A stretch of DNA of 64,000 nt from Rhodamnia argentea (taxonomy: Eukaryota > Streptophyta > Magnoliopsida > Myrtales > Myrtaceae). The notes below the pieces were generated by a model, which was not told the DNA's origin, did no database searches, and saw only the letters and a list, made by a program, of their open reading frames with translations. A program made the position numbers and the translations under genes. Of the stretch, positions 35,759 through 47,600 are shown piece after piece. The stretch spans positions 29,208,934-29,272,933 of the forward strand of contig NC_063151.1 of the NCBI RefSeq assembly GCF_020921035.1. Direction: 5' to 3'. The first letter of the stretch is position 1. Each line of letters begins with the position of its first letter.

Positions 35759-38700
35759 TCAGCTAGAACTTCTCATTAGATATGCAACAACACATCCCAA
35801 CAAGGCACCTGAAACAACCTGTTGGCAAACAAAGCAAAGTATAGAAATAATTTGTCTCGTGTTTCAAGACCCAGCTTTTACTTCTGGGCGTAAACAATAT
35901 ATAGACCTTCTCAATTCTAAAGCGGTTACATGGACGAAGGGCTCTAATACATATATTAAGGCAAAAGGACACCTGAAGTATCAATATTTGTGTAAGACGC
36001 TCACTTTGGTGTCAATATATTTTTTTTTAATCACTTAAGTGCCAAATCGGAGAAAAAACAACCACTTTAGTGCCAACGGCGAGAAATTCCAGCCAAAATA
36101 TATACGTGGCATTTCTATTTAAAACGTTGTAGTGCCACGTCATTTATAAGTCCACATGACCATTTTTTTTCTAAAAATCAGTCCACATGGAAATTTTATT
36201 TAAAAAAAGGTCCATGTGGTAATTTTTATTCAAAATTTCACTCTTAAAATTTATAATTAAAAAAAAGTAAAAACTCAACGGCAGTGGCAAGGGCTGGTCG
36301 GCCGGGGGTCACCGGCCACAACCTAGCTGCAACCGGAGGGATCCGGGCGAGGGCTACTGGCCATTGATAGGGCGACCCCTAGCCAACCAGCCCCCACACG
36401 TCGCCGACCATTGCTGGCAACGGTGGGCCGGTGGCGGCGAGGCTGTGCAAGCCCCTCGCTGCTGCCAGCTTTTCCTTAATTTTTTTTTTTTTAATTTTTT
36501 TGTTATTTAGTTATTTTTAGCTTAATTTCTAATTTTTAATTTTTTCAGTACAAATTAAGGAGTAAATTTTGATTTTGTGCAAATAAAAGTGATGGAGATT
36601 GCATTATAATTTTTCAGATACAAATGCTGAAGTCCTGATGCTTTTTTAGAGACTTTTTTAACTGTTTTTATTTTTTAATTTATTTTTTAGTTTTTAGATT
36701 ATTTTTTATTTTTTTAATGTTAGGTGGAATTTTTTAATTAATTTTTTGCTTTTTTTATTGCTGACTAGGATCCTCTGGTGAGCCATTAGACGCCACATAA
36801 GATTTCCAGCGACGCTCACCGAAGTTGACACTCAAATAATCATTTTTCAAAAAAATAGGCACTTAAGTGATAAAAAAAAAATATTAGTATAAAGTGAGCG
36901 TCGTACATAAATATTGGCACACCAAGTGTCCTTTTGCCCATATATTAAAATTGAGCGCAGCAAACAGACACAACTCAGACTGAAAACCAAGAGACCACTC
37001 CTAGTAAAAACAAAAATGCATCTACCACAGTCACAATGTTAGGGAGGAAAAATATCGTTTTACGAGAAAATGTAATTGATTGAAACATCAAAATTCGGGC
37101 ACAATGACACACATAAAGCCTCATAAAACAAATCTACTTCCTGAGAAGCCCTTTGTCCTATCTAAAAAGCATAGCTTCATTAATATTTACGTGATTTTAT
37201 ATGAAATCTTACACCTCCAAATAAGACTCCTAATTTTCTCATCAGTCAAAAAGTCTTCTGCTCTAACAGCCAAAGCTATTGGCATGCAGTCTGGAACAGC
37301 CTTTAATTCAATGTAATTGGAGGGTAATAGGAACCAAATTTATGTGCATAATTAGAAAATTAATTGCCACAATACCATCCTCTAAGTCAACCTTATTATG
37401 AAGCAGTTTGTCCCTGGAATTCTCCATAAAATATTCCAGAAAGAGACCCAGAATGAAAAGGAATGTCATTCACAATGAGGCATGACTAGACAAGTTCAAT
37501 GTTAGGTGAAATTGTCCCCTTAAACTTCCACATTCAAACAACAAGGTACTCTTGCCAAATGCAGTCTTGTCAAAGAACATGGGCTTTGAGAATACTATGG
37601 ATATAATCTCATCATTCACATGCTGAAAAATAGTGCAAAGCTCCAAAATCTCATGCCTCAGAGTCTTCAATATATTCACCAACAAATCAACTCAAATACC
37701 TACAAAAATGCAGATCACCCCATTTTTTAAACTATTTCCGCATGAAAAGAAGGTGCAGAACAGGCGTGTTCAATAATATTCACCAACAAATCGAGCACCA
37801 AAACAAATGCAAATGACCTTATTTTTTTGAACAATTTCTGCATGAAAAGAAAGCACGTCAAACCTGGACAGGCGTATGCCCCAGCGAGTCTCGTAAGGGT
37901 TTAAAGCTGGACACAGGGTGTTCCGGGGGTAGTTCACAAACAATTTGATTTAGCAACTGCAAGAACAATGACCCAGTTTGAATAAACGGCAAGAAAAGAG
38001 TGCAGGTAACCAAGATAATATGGTGGCCACGCCCATATAATGAGCAAATTGCACCACAGGTTCTAAACTTTGTGTACAGAATACAATCGAGTTCCAAAGC
38101 CTTCAATTGCTTCAATAAAGTCCCAAACCTTTACCAGAAAGTACAATCGCGTCATAACCTTTCATTTGATTCAATTAATTCCTAAATCTTTTATAAAATG
38201 TGCAATTAAGTCCTAAAATTATTGAAGCGAAATTTAAGGATGCCGCATAGGCAATGGTCAAGGCACATGTAGACAACTTTAGGTAATGCTCATTACAAGA
38301 GTTGATTGCACCTTTTGGGAAACATTAGCCAAATTGAATCAATTAATAGGTTTAGGACTTGAGTGCGCTCATACATAAGATTTAGGACTCCCAATGCACT
38401 TTTTCCCCCCACAGATCACACACAAGAGCTCTACATATAGCTAGTAATACTATAAAATTAGATTCAACTAGAGACAGTTAACACATGGTACTGGACTATG
38501 CTGATGGACATAGATCGGTGACTAAAGACTAAGAATCAAGAGCTTATCTCAACTTTTTTCCACAGAAGGTAAAAGTTATCACAGAAGAGAGGCTGAGAGT
38601 GGTGAAGAAAAGAAGAATCTACCATGAGAATTCCTACGAACAAAAGATGCATAGAAACATGCTCCAAACTCTATGACAAATAAGGCACTGTGAATGGGAT

Positions 38701-40004
38701 ACATTCTTACTTCTGCTTGGCGACCTGCATGAAGTCTTACACCAGAAGCATCGTACATAACCTGTGAAAAATTCTGGTGATAGTTAATATGGCTAATAAA
38801 TTGGAACTCACTATTGTTCAAAAAACTCAACTTCAAGGAAACGTGGAATGAATCCAACACTGACAAACAGAACCGACCCCCCCCCCACAAAACAAAAAAG
38901 ACCCACCAAGCGCCCCCCAACACCACCAAACAGACTTGCTTGGCAAACACACAATACTCTGTCAGCGGCAGGCTGAGGATGGGTAAACTATCAGGCTATG
39001 AGCCCCACAATTGAGCTAATTTTACATGAATTGACCAGAACATGTTTGACGGTAACAAATGCTTCCATCTTGGTCTCTTTTCCATGCATTGACATGATTA
39101 TTAATAGCCATGTCAAAAGCTAACATAATGTGAGCAAAAGTTGCGTAATGTAGAGCCTTGCGACTGAACAAGCAAACTGATGAATCCTGAAAGTAAGAAT
39201 TGTATAGCTTTGCTCTTTTAATGTGTCATAACTATAATAGAGGACTCAGCTATTAAAGCCCTCCATCAGCTGCTATGGCTACAATTGTTAAAGGAAAATA
39301 GCGCGACAAGTTAGATGCGAATTAAGCTTTCAATTGTTGATACTGTTAGAGCATGCATCACCAGAAACTGAACAAGACCTGGTTATTGAGTACATACAAC
39401 ACAAGCCAAGACCACCGCTATAGCAAATGCTGATCCTTGGGGTCCTTCTTGCAAACCAATAGCAACAGCAAGAGCCGTAACAGTAGCCGAATGTGATGAT
39501 GGCATTCCACCAGAACCAAGCATTTTTCTGGAGTCCCATCTCTTCTCCTTGAGCCTGCACATTAAATGGTATTATGGAATTCTAGAAATGAGAAAGAGAA
39601 ACAAAGCCCAAAAACTTCTTTAACAAAAAAAACAAAGCCCAAAAGTTCTCTTAATGTGACAAAACCTATAATGTTTGCCCAACATATGAAAAAGTTGATA
39701 AAATAGAAGAGGAGATTAAACAAAAATCACGGGCATTGTCAAAGTTAAACTCATCATATTCTAGAGGCTATCCTGTCGACGACTCTTTACCTCACCTTCT
39801 AATCACAGAAGAAACCAACTCAATGAGGCTAAGAGAACAGAATGCCAAAGGCTATTACCAGCCGGTGAATGGCTTGAGGAACTGAGCGAGAGCTAGCGAG
39901 AACAGAGCGGAGAGGAGAGGCGGGTTCAGAGGGACGAGCGACGGCTGAGACGAAGCGGATCGGAAAGTCGACGAAGCGTCGGAGGCCGTGATCACCTCGT
40001 TCAT
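35759..40004 (-). CDS. DUF212 acid phosphatase/vanadium-haloperoxidase-related membrane protein
   Basis: Five exons join in frame to 168 codons: 39859-40004, 39398-39554, 38711-38761, 37864-37956 and 35759-35818. The protein starts MNEVITASDASS, has a hydrophobic segment (PLLSALFSLALAQFLKPF), then KEKRWDSRKMLGSGGMPSSH, where PSSHSA is the PAP2/haloperoxidase-like signature. Next come the hydrophobic AVAIGLQEGPQGSAFAIAVV, VMYDASGVRLHAGRQAE and the end GALLGCVVAYLMRSSS. The length and motif order match the plant DUF212 (YuiD-like) family such as Arabidopsis At1g67600. The biochemical function of the family is not established to my knowledge. Intron 4 (35819-37863) carries a 980-bp Mutator-like insertion, and intron 3 carries another TIR element. 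All junctions are GT-AG. Confidence 0.88.
35959..36938. mobile_element. Non-autonomous Mutator-like element (MULE), copy 2, in DUF212 intron 4
   Basis: It begins AGGCAAAAGGACAC and ends GTGTCCTTTTGCC, with inverted repeats of about 100 bp. It is flanked by a perfect 9-bp duplication CATATATTA (35950-35958 and 36939-36947). The GC-rich core (36280-36475) resembles that of the copy at 34272. The element has no transposase. The perfect duplication suggests a fairly recent insertion. Confidence 0.85.
38042..38403. mobile_element. MITE-like TIR repeat in DUF212 intron 3
   Basis: The left arm, with GGTTCTAAACTTTGTGTACA followed by CAATCGAGTTCC, is similar to the reverse complement of the right arm (AGTCCTAAATCTTATGTATG followed by CACTCAAGTCC). 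Several 'AAGTCCYAAA' blocks lie between. A target-site duplication was not resolved. Confidence 0.45.
39620..39629 (+). mobile_element. Diverged poly(A) micro-insertion with ~20-bp TSD
   Basis: TTAACAAAAA is flanked by AAACAAAGCCCAAAAACTTCT and AAACAAAGCCCAAAAGTTCT, which differ slightly. It is probably an older member of the micro-insertion class, in the first intron of the DUF212 gene. Confidence 0.35.
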
Positions 40005-40749
40005 TGCGACCTCGATGGGTCAAACTATGCACAGTGTCTACCAAACGGAAGGAGAAAGAGAGAGTTGCAGAGAGGAGCACCTAATATTTTCTCGGAGGAG
40101 GAGGACGAGGAGAAGAAGAAGAAGAAGACGAAGATTGGTGGATCGGAGACAGTGGGCGGCGTCAGTTGGATTCCGATGCTTCCCCCACTCGTTCTCTTTC
40201 CTCGTCGTCGTCCTCCTCCTCCCAATCTCTGTCTGCCGTTCATCGCACGTTTTCATTTGTTTTAAGGAATAAAGAGCCCGTGGGATTAACCGACTAAGCA
40301 GTTTTTTTAAGAAATCTCATTTTACCCCCAGATTTTGACACTCGTTACAAATTGCTCCCCGAGACTCTTAATTTTTCCAATATACCCTTGCGTCTTGAAA
40401 TCATTTGTAGTGTCTCGCTGTCCTTTTTTTTTTTTTTTTTTTTGGTTGCCCTTTTTCAAATAGATGAGCTTGTCACGTGACTAATTAGCTCCTCTTGCAA
40501 AAGGTAATCCTTCCGACGGTAAAAGCGAATTACATTTTGCCTACTAAGTTTTGGCACTTTCCATCAGTTGACGCGTGATTTTTTTGAGTTTTACGGTTCT
40601 CTCCTTCGACTCTTGAGATCAGTTGCAATGTCCCGCTTAGTGTTGACTCTGGACAATTTCATAGAAGGGCCTATAAATTTTAGTAGTTTTCCAAATCTAG
40701 CCCATACTTTAGACATGATTAGTCAAATGCCTAAACAATTCATTTCGAT
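40005..40749. other. DUF212 5' UTR/promoter and spacer
   Basis: The 5' UTR of the minus-strand gene should start about 40100-40260, where CT/GA-rich sequence lies. A poly(T) run of about 20 followed by GG at 40424-40446 may be another truncated poly(A) insertion (flanks TGTCCTTTTT and TGCCCTTTTT). No gene is seen in the rest. Confidence 0.4.
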
Positions 40750-43700
40750 AGTGATGGCCACGAGTCGGGGACCACCGGTTCCAGTTCATGAACCGGCGGT
40801 TATGGGCCGATTTCGAGCCTTGTTCCGGTTCAAAATCGAAAATGGAACCCTCGATTTCTATTGCAGTTTTTGAGTTGAAAAATTAAATTGTAATGAATTT
40901 GTAATAAAATTGCAATCAAATGTCAAATAATGAATTATGAAATAAAAGAAAATAATGGCTTATCAAATTATGTAATAATTAATTATCAAATACAAATTGT
41001 AATGAGAATACAATTTGTTGGAAAAAAATTTATCAAATACAAATTGTAATTTACAAGTTGTAATTAGGGAAAAAATTATCAAATACGAATTGTAATCAAA
41101 TTGTAAATTATAATCAAATTTGGAGAGAAAAAAGGGAGGGGAAGGGGCCACGAACTTGATGAATTATCATTAAGTGCCTACATATCTTTATGAAGATAGA
41201 AAAATCAAAACCCATGTAGTTCTCTTACCTTTGATAACTCCATACTTACCTCATCTTCAATCGTCGCTACTCGTTCTCGTATCGATGCCGGTATCTCCGT
41301 CATCAAAGAATTCGGCTTCATTATTGCGATATATCTCTTGTTGTTTATATTGAACCTTTATTCAATCATCAACACAAGCTTGAGCCTCCACCAAATCGGG
41401 AGCTAATCTTGAATATTGGTCGTCTAAAAGATTGCCTTCGGCGCTAAATGCTTGTTCTACCACAATTGTCGAAAAAGGGGTTGCTAAAAGTTATTTTGCA
41501 ATTAGAGCAAGAATTAAGTATTGGGTGGAATGCCTATTCTACCAATCCAATATTGTGAAATTTGTGCTACCTTCAGATTCATCAAATTCAAAAGAAACGG
41601 TTAAATAGCTCTCCATTTTTTTTTTTTTTTTTGCCTATGCAACACAAGTTGCTACCCTCTACTAATTTTAGCTATGTTCCCACTTTATATGTCACTAGAT
41701 TGAGAAGATCCACTATCACCTAGATTATATGTACTACAAAATTCATTATATAATTCTATTATTACGTTTTTAACCCTTGTTTGTATAGTTAAAATATTTA
41801 TCTCATCAATTAAATGTAAACATCCATAATGTGTATTCAAATAACCACATACACCATATAATTTACAACGTGGATAAAAAACACAAGCAACTAAATAAAT
41901 AATAGGAATTTCCCTATAATAATATAGCTATTTTGTCCGCATTGCTCTAATTGTGTCACTTAATTCTAAATCATTTTCATTTTCCTCAAAAACTCCAACA
42001 ATATTAATACATTCTGTTAAAAATAAATGCGTAGTAGGATAATAAACACCGGACAAAGTATAAGTTGCATCATTAAAAACTTTAAAATATCTATAAAAAA
42101 ATTGCAAATATCTCATTCTTGTGGATATAAATTAATTTGAGTTATATTATCTAAAATAGATGTACATAATAAATTTTTATATGCAAGAGATTCATTAAGC
42201 AACTCGTAAGTAGAATTTCAAAAATTTGGAACATCTCTTGGAAATATTTTTAATTTTTTTCCATTTTGCTCTACAAAATTTTAACCATTCTTTCATTTTT
42301 TGGGAATGTTTCCATAAAAATTGAATTGCTAGTTTTATTGATTCGAGAAAAATATCAAGAGTTTTTAAACCATCTCGTACACATAAATTTAAAACATGAC
42401 AAACACATCTAACGTGAAAAAAATTATCTACCAAAAATGGGTTTATAAATCTTTTGTAGTTCAACAATTGAAGCGGTATTTGCCGTGACATTATCAAAAT
42501 CAATTGAAAAAATTTTATTAAGCAAATAATATTATTTTAAAATTTGCCTAATTAATCTATAAATATTATTTGCCGTATGCCTATCATCGAACACTCTAAA
42601 TGCAATAACTCTTTTTTGAATATTCCAATTATCATCTATCCAATGACATGTTATACTCATATAAGAATGAACTTACCAATTATCACTCCAAATATCGTTA
42701 CCTATATGCACACATCCATTAAAATTCATAAAAAAAAATTGTAAATCTTTTTTTCCGTTTTTATAAAGATCTTTAATTATGCATTTAAGTGTATTTCTAG
42801 GAACACGTTTTGCTTGTGGAACACATGCATTTTGTATAAATTGATTAAAACCAAGTCTTTCACCAAAACTAAATGATAAATGTTCAATTAAAACAAATTT
42901 ACCTTATTATTCTTTATAAGCTTTTTCATTATAACGAAATAAAGGAGGAGTATTAGGATTGGTATACTAGGAAATTTGTTGTTGCTTGGTGTGACTTCCC
43001 GCTTCGGTTGGATATTTCACCTTAAAATACCATTTAAATGTTCCATATCCGCCTCCACCGATATATTTGTAATTCAATTTATCCCACAGTGTTTACAAAT
43101 TACATCATACCTTTTTGGAGCTATATCAAATCTTTCAATCTTCATGAAGTGGTCCCATGCGTCAAATGTAAACTCCCGCTCCTTTGTTGTTGAGATTTTT
43201 TCGATAACAATAGGAGTATGGAGACTATCTTGTGTTTCGACTTGCTCCATATTAAGAATAATGTTGATTTCATCATCTACATCAGCTTCGAGTCCCCAAT
43301 CCTCATAATCACGAGGACTAGGAGGGTAATCGGATTCCCTCACCTTGTTCTTGCCTTTGCCACTAGTCCTACCTTCGCTTGCCCTTTTTTTAATATATAA
43401 AAAATATATGGTATAATGCAAATAATATAGAGTATGAAAAAGGAATTTGAAATAGGGAGTTATTAAAGGAGATAATAAATAAAGAAAATAAGGAATTAGA
43501 GAATAAGAAAAATTGGACGAGTTGGTGTGAAAATAATGGATTAAGAAAAATTAAAAGAGAGAATGAGAATAATTGAAATATTGAATAATAAATGAAAAAA
43601 AAATAGTGTGATTGAATAATTAAAGAAAAGAAAATAATAAATTGGATGTTGTGAATAATTGAGAGTTAGAGAGAATTTGAAAGAATTGAGATGAAAAGAG

Positions 43701-44074
43701 AATTTGGGTGGCAAAAAGAGAGATGGAAAGTGGTATTTATAGGTTAGAAATTAATAAAGTAAAAAGAAAAAAAAAAGAAAATTAGGTGGGGAGTGGTGAC
43801 CAACGGTCACCAAAAAGAAAGAGCCATTGTCAACGGCTCTTTCTTTGCTTTTAATTTTTTAATTTTTTATCCCCATTTTTTCATGATTCAAAATCGGCAC
43901 GGAATTGCCGATTTCGGGCTTGGTTCAAAATTTGAAGAAACCTTAATTGGGCCCTTATACCACGGGTCAGTTTTGGGTTGGAACCACGAGCCCGATTAAC
44001 GGGCTGGTTTCGGGTTTGACCCGAGCTGGGTCCGAGTTGATTCCGTTCTCAACTCGGCCCATGGCCATGACCAC
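40750..44074 (-). mobile_element. hAT-family DNA transposon with decayed transposase
   Basis: The 8-bp flank ATTTCGAT occurs on both sides (40742-40749 and 44075-44082), the size expected for hAT. The left end AGTGATGGCCACGAGTCGG pairs with the reversed right end TGGTCATGGCCATGGGCCGA. Subterminal DNA on both sides is rich in ACCGG/GGTTC. On the minus strand, a BED-type zinc-finger region (AWDHFMKIERFD with CKHCG at about 43080-43150) and hAT core pieces such as FFHVRCVCHVLNLCVRDGLK (42195-42503) remain. The second half of the finger has lost its usual His pair, reading GTFKWYFK. Several stops interrupt the frame, so it is not autonomous. Confidence 0.85.
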
Positions 44075-44229
44075 ATTTCGATGGTGGCCTTCAGACTTCA
44101 TCCAAACTTCAAAAGTTAGCATGACGTCAACCAAATCGCAGGTTATTTTGAAAAAAATTGACCTCTTAGTGCTTGCAATAGAAGGGTAAGTTAGAACACA
44201 AATTAAGAAATTCAGAGAAAATATTTAAC

Positions 44230-44690
44230 ATTACAAGATATAATATAATACGCACAATATGCTTACGAGGACAAATGAACGTATTTACAATATAAGTCAA
44301 TTGATATGTTTGTTACATAAAAGATACGATACTTTAGTGCTAATTTCAACTTATAAGAATAATAATATGAGTATTAGATGCTAATGTGACGTGACAGCAT
44401 GAGTATTAGACGCTAATACCACATTAGCTTTCCGGTTGCCACGTCAATATGACACTCAAGTGAATAATTTTTGAAAGTTATGGCACTTAAGTGAATGTTT
44501 TGAAAGTTATGACACTTCTAGTGTACTTTTCCCCGATATAATAAACACGATATGCTTACGAGGACAAACGAATGTATTTACAAATATGGAACATAAAAGA
44601 TACGATCTTTAGTGCTAATTTCAAATGATAAGAATGATAATATGAGTATTAGACGCTAATGTGACGTGACGGCATGCCAAGTTTTATTAT
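44230..44690. repeat. Diverged direct repeat (two ~160-bp units)
   Basis: The block with ATATGCTTACGAGGACAAA, AAAGATACGATACTTTAGTG and ATATGAGTATTAGAYGCTAATGT occurs near 44250-44400 and again near 44550-44680. The spacer holds 'GACACTTAAGTGAAT' style sequence, so it may be a rearranged MITE. Confidence 0.6.
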
Positions 44691-47600
44691 TAAAAGTACC
44701 AAATTCTTATAGATACTTGAATTCTAAGAGTTCTCGTACGAACAAAATGTCTAGAGAACAGAACAAGTGGCTTTTCTAAATTATATTATTAACAAATATG
44801 GAAATCAATATTTAAAATTAAAGAGAAAGGACAGAGAGACAAGAAGGACAATCTAACGAGACGTACGCGCAGCCACTAATAGAGACTACACCATAGCCAC
44901 GCGGATGTACCGGGCAAGGACGGGACAACATTGTCTAGGTGCCCTAAGCCAATCTACGATGCAGATTATATAAAGAACAATTAAGATTGATGTCTAAGTA
45001 AGTTTAGAACCCACTTCAACATTCCAGGGGGAATATCGAAAAAAATTGGAAAGTAACAAGGGGACTTGCCAGATTTGAGTCAAAACTCGGGGCAGAAGAT
45101 GTAATTCGTCATTTGTTGTTGGACAGATTTGCCCTATAAGAGAACAATTTGTTCATGAGACAAATGATCCAATTCAATACTAGGGGAAATTGCGACTGAT
45201 TTCAACGGGATAGTGAGAAAATCTAACAACAATGGGGGGCAGTGCAATTCACCCCAACAAAAGGATTATTTGCTGCTAATTTCATTTCCTCCTAACAAAT
45301 TTTGAGACTGGACTCAAAATTCTCATTCATGTTTTTATTAACGTTTCGTTTGTTTTGCGAGAAGCTAAAAATTATATTTTTAAAACGATCGTTTGCATCA
45401 CTTAAAATAATTAATGAATGAAAAACATTTCCACGATCAACAATAATTTACATTCAAATATTTTCGTAGACGATGAAAATTTTATCATTTATTTTTTTTA
45501 AACACGAGCAATTATTTTTAAAAAATATATTTGAATTATTTATTTTTTGTAAAATAAATGGAGCCTTATTCTAATAAAATATTCCATGATCCGTAAATCT
45601 AAAACGTGAGTTTCACGAGACCTCACGATTGGATGGCAAGATTTTTGTTGCTGGAAAGCAGCCCTGAGATTTTAGGCTGCATATGGTAATGCTCAGGAAA
45701 AAGTGTTTCTGTTCCCCAAATATTCTCGGAATACTTTGGGAACGTAAACGCGTATGAAAAAAAAGTGTTTCGAAAATACTTTTGAGAAATAAAAACACTT
45801 TAGAAGTAGAAATAAGAAGCAAAAGAAACTTGCTTTTGTATTTCTGAAACACATCGAACAGATTTAAACGAGCCATTAGGGCCATCGAGCAGATCGTGTG
45901 TTGACCATTGATCGGACCTAATGATTTTTGGAGAGCGAATCTCAATCCCTCGATGATATTCAGGTAAAAAAGGAGAGAAAACCTCATCTGGTCATACGTA
46001 AAACCTTCAAATGTCTGTTTATCGTTCATTTGGACACGACTTACAGTCTGTTGCAAATTCCGAGGTGTCCCATCTGTCGGTAGACCCAATAACTGCTGCT
46101 CAAGGAACACCAAAGGCCTAAGGACAGGCATCCATGTGAGCTCTGCACCAGCGACCGTCTTGGTGCTTGTCTTTCAGTACTGAGTTGTCCCTTTCCTAAT
46201 TTTCATGGGCCTGACTCCACGCGAGAAGAAATGATTGCGGATAAGGCTATCCTTTCAGATGAGATAACATGGCCCCGTCGGTCCGGCCAGCGCGAATTCG
46301 TGCACGCATATCTCGTTTTTCCTGCTTCTACCAGCTTTGGTAGAAGCAACTTCGAGACTTTGGTTTTCATCCTTTCGGCCGGGCGAGACCTCACGAGGCA
46401 TCTCGATGTTCGTTCAGTGACAAAGTCCGATTGCCGATTTGGACTGATCCGCGTAATCTCGAGGCACTTGAAGGTTCTTTCTCGAGAATCGGAGGGTTTC
46501 TTATTTCAATTTCCTCGGTCACCAAAGGCGCATCCCCGCTTCCGGCACGCTCGTTCGATTTCATCGCGAATTCTGCGGCGACCTCAGGCGTGAGGACAGC
46601 CAAGGCGGAGGAGCCCTGGTTACGAGACGGCGACTGCATATCTACTGCCGTTGAGGTCGCAACAGCAAGTTTCAAGCCCCTCCACCCAAAGGCAAAAGGG
46701 AAAGGGGACCGGATCGGATTGGATCGGACGGTGAGCAGCGAAGCGGGTGGTCCAACTCCAAGCACATGTGGAGGTGGAGCGGGCAAAAGGACGAGCGAGT
46801 ACTCCACGAGCACATGACATGATGGATTGATGCCCCAGCAAGATTCCGAATCCACCCGCCTTTTTCCAGTCCAAACAAACCAACCACGTTGCTTCCAACT
46901 TCCTATGCACCACTTATTTGATAAAGGCAAGCGATTATATAAAATTATAATAATGTCGAAAGTGCTCCAATTGTCGGACCGATGCTTCCAACGGATGTCA
47001 TCAATGCCACTTTCAATGACAATGACTAGTATCATGATGAATTATAAGATTATGACATCTAAAATCATTTCAAGACAAATCATACACCCTTTCTAGTTTC
47101 TGGGTTTTTGGTTGTGCGTAATTTTTTATGTTTCACTTTAAAATTGATTAAAAAGAACTTGTTTGAAAATTACTTTATTAATGGATAAGGCATTATTTTT
47201 TGAGAGATTTCAAGCCATCCATTTGAGATGAGTGAAAGAATACCTCACGTCTGGCTTGTACACAAATATACCCTATCTAATTTTTCTATATGGTCGCTAT
47301 ATATATGAGCACGGTGACACGCTGTACAGTCCGCGCAATGAGCTATAGAAATAGGCACGTGTCTCGTCGCCGGACTGGATTATACATATTTCGACCTCCC
47401 GAGACGGTCACGGTGGGGGTGCCACACCAGGGCATTGTAGTTCACTCGCACAACGCCCGACAAAATTTCCTGCGTCTTGCTAAGCTCGGGATGTCGGAGC
47501 TGCACCGAGCCTCTTGCTCAGGGAGAAAGCTTCCGAGCAACGAGTGAAAATCCCCTCTGGCCCTCATATATTTTCTACTTTTCGGACGTAAGATGGACGA

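Noticed and set aside
40424-40446. Poly(T) run plus GG as another micro-insertion
   Set aside because: The flanks match for only about ten bases with a mismatch and are themselves T-rich, so it was left tentative.
45613-46131. 172-codon minus-strand frame
   Set aside because: No recognisable domain, low-complexity hydrophobic runs, no splice or promoter context; likely chance.
46391-47035. 214-codon minus-strand frame, GC-rich
   Set aside because: Overlaps long frames on the other strand and has no known motif. Composition alone makes long frames likely here, though an exon remnant cannot be excluded.
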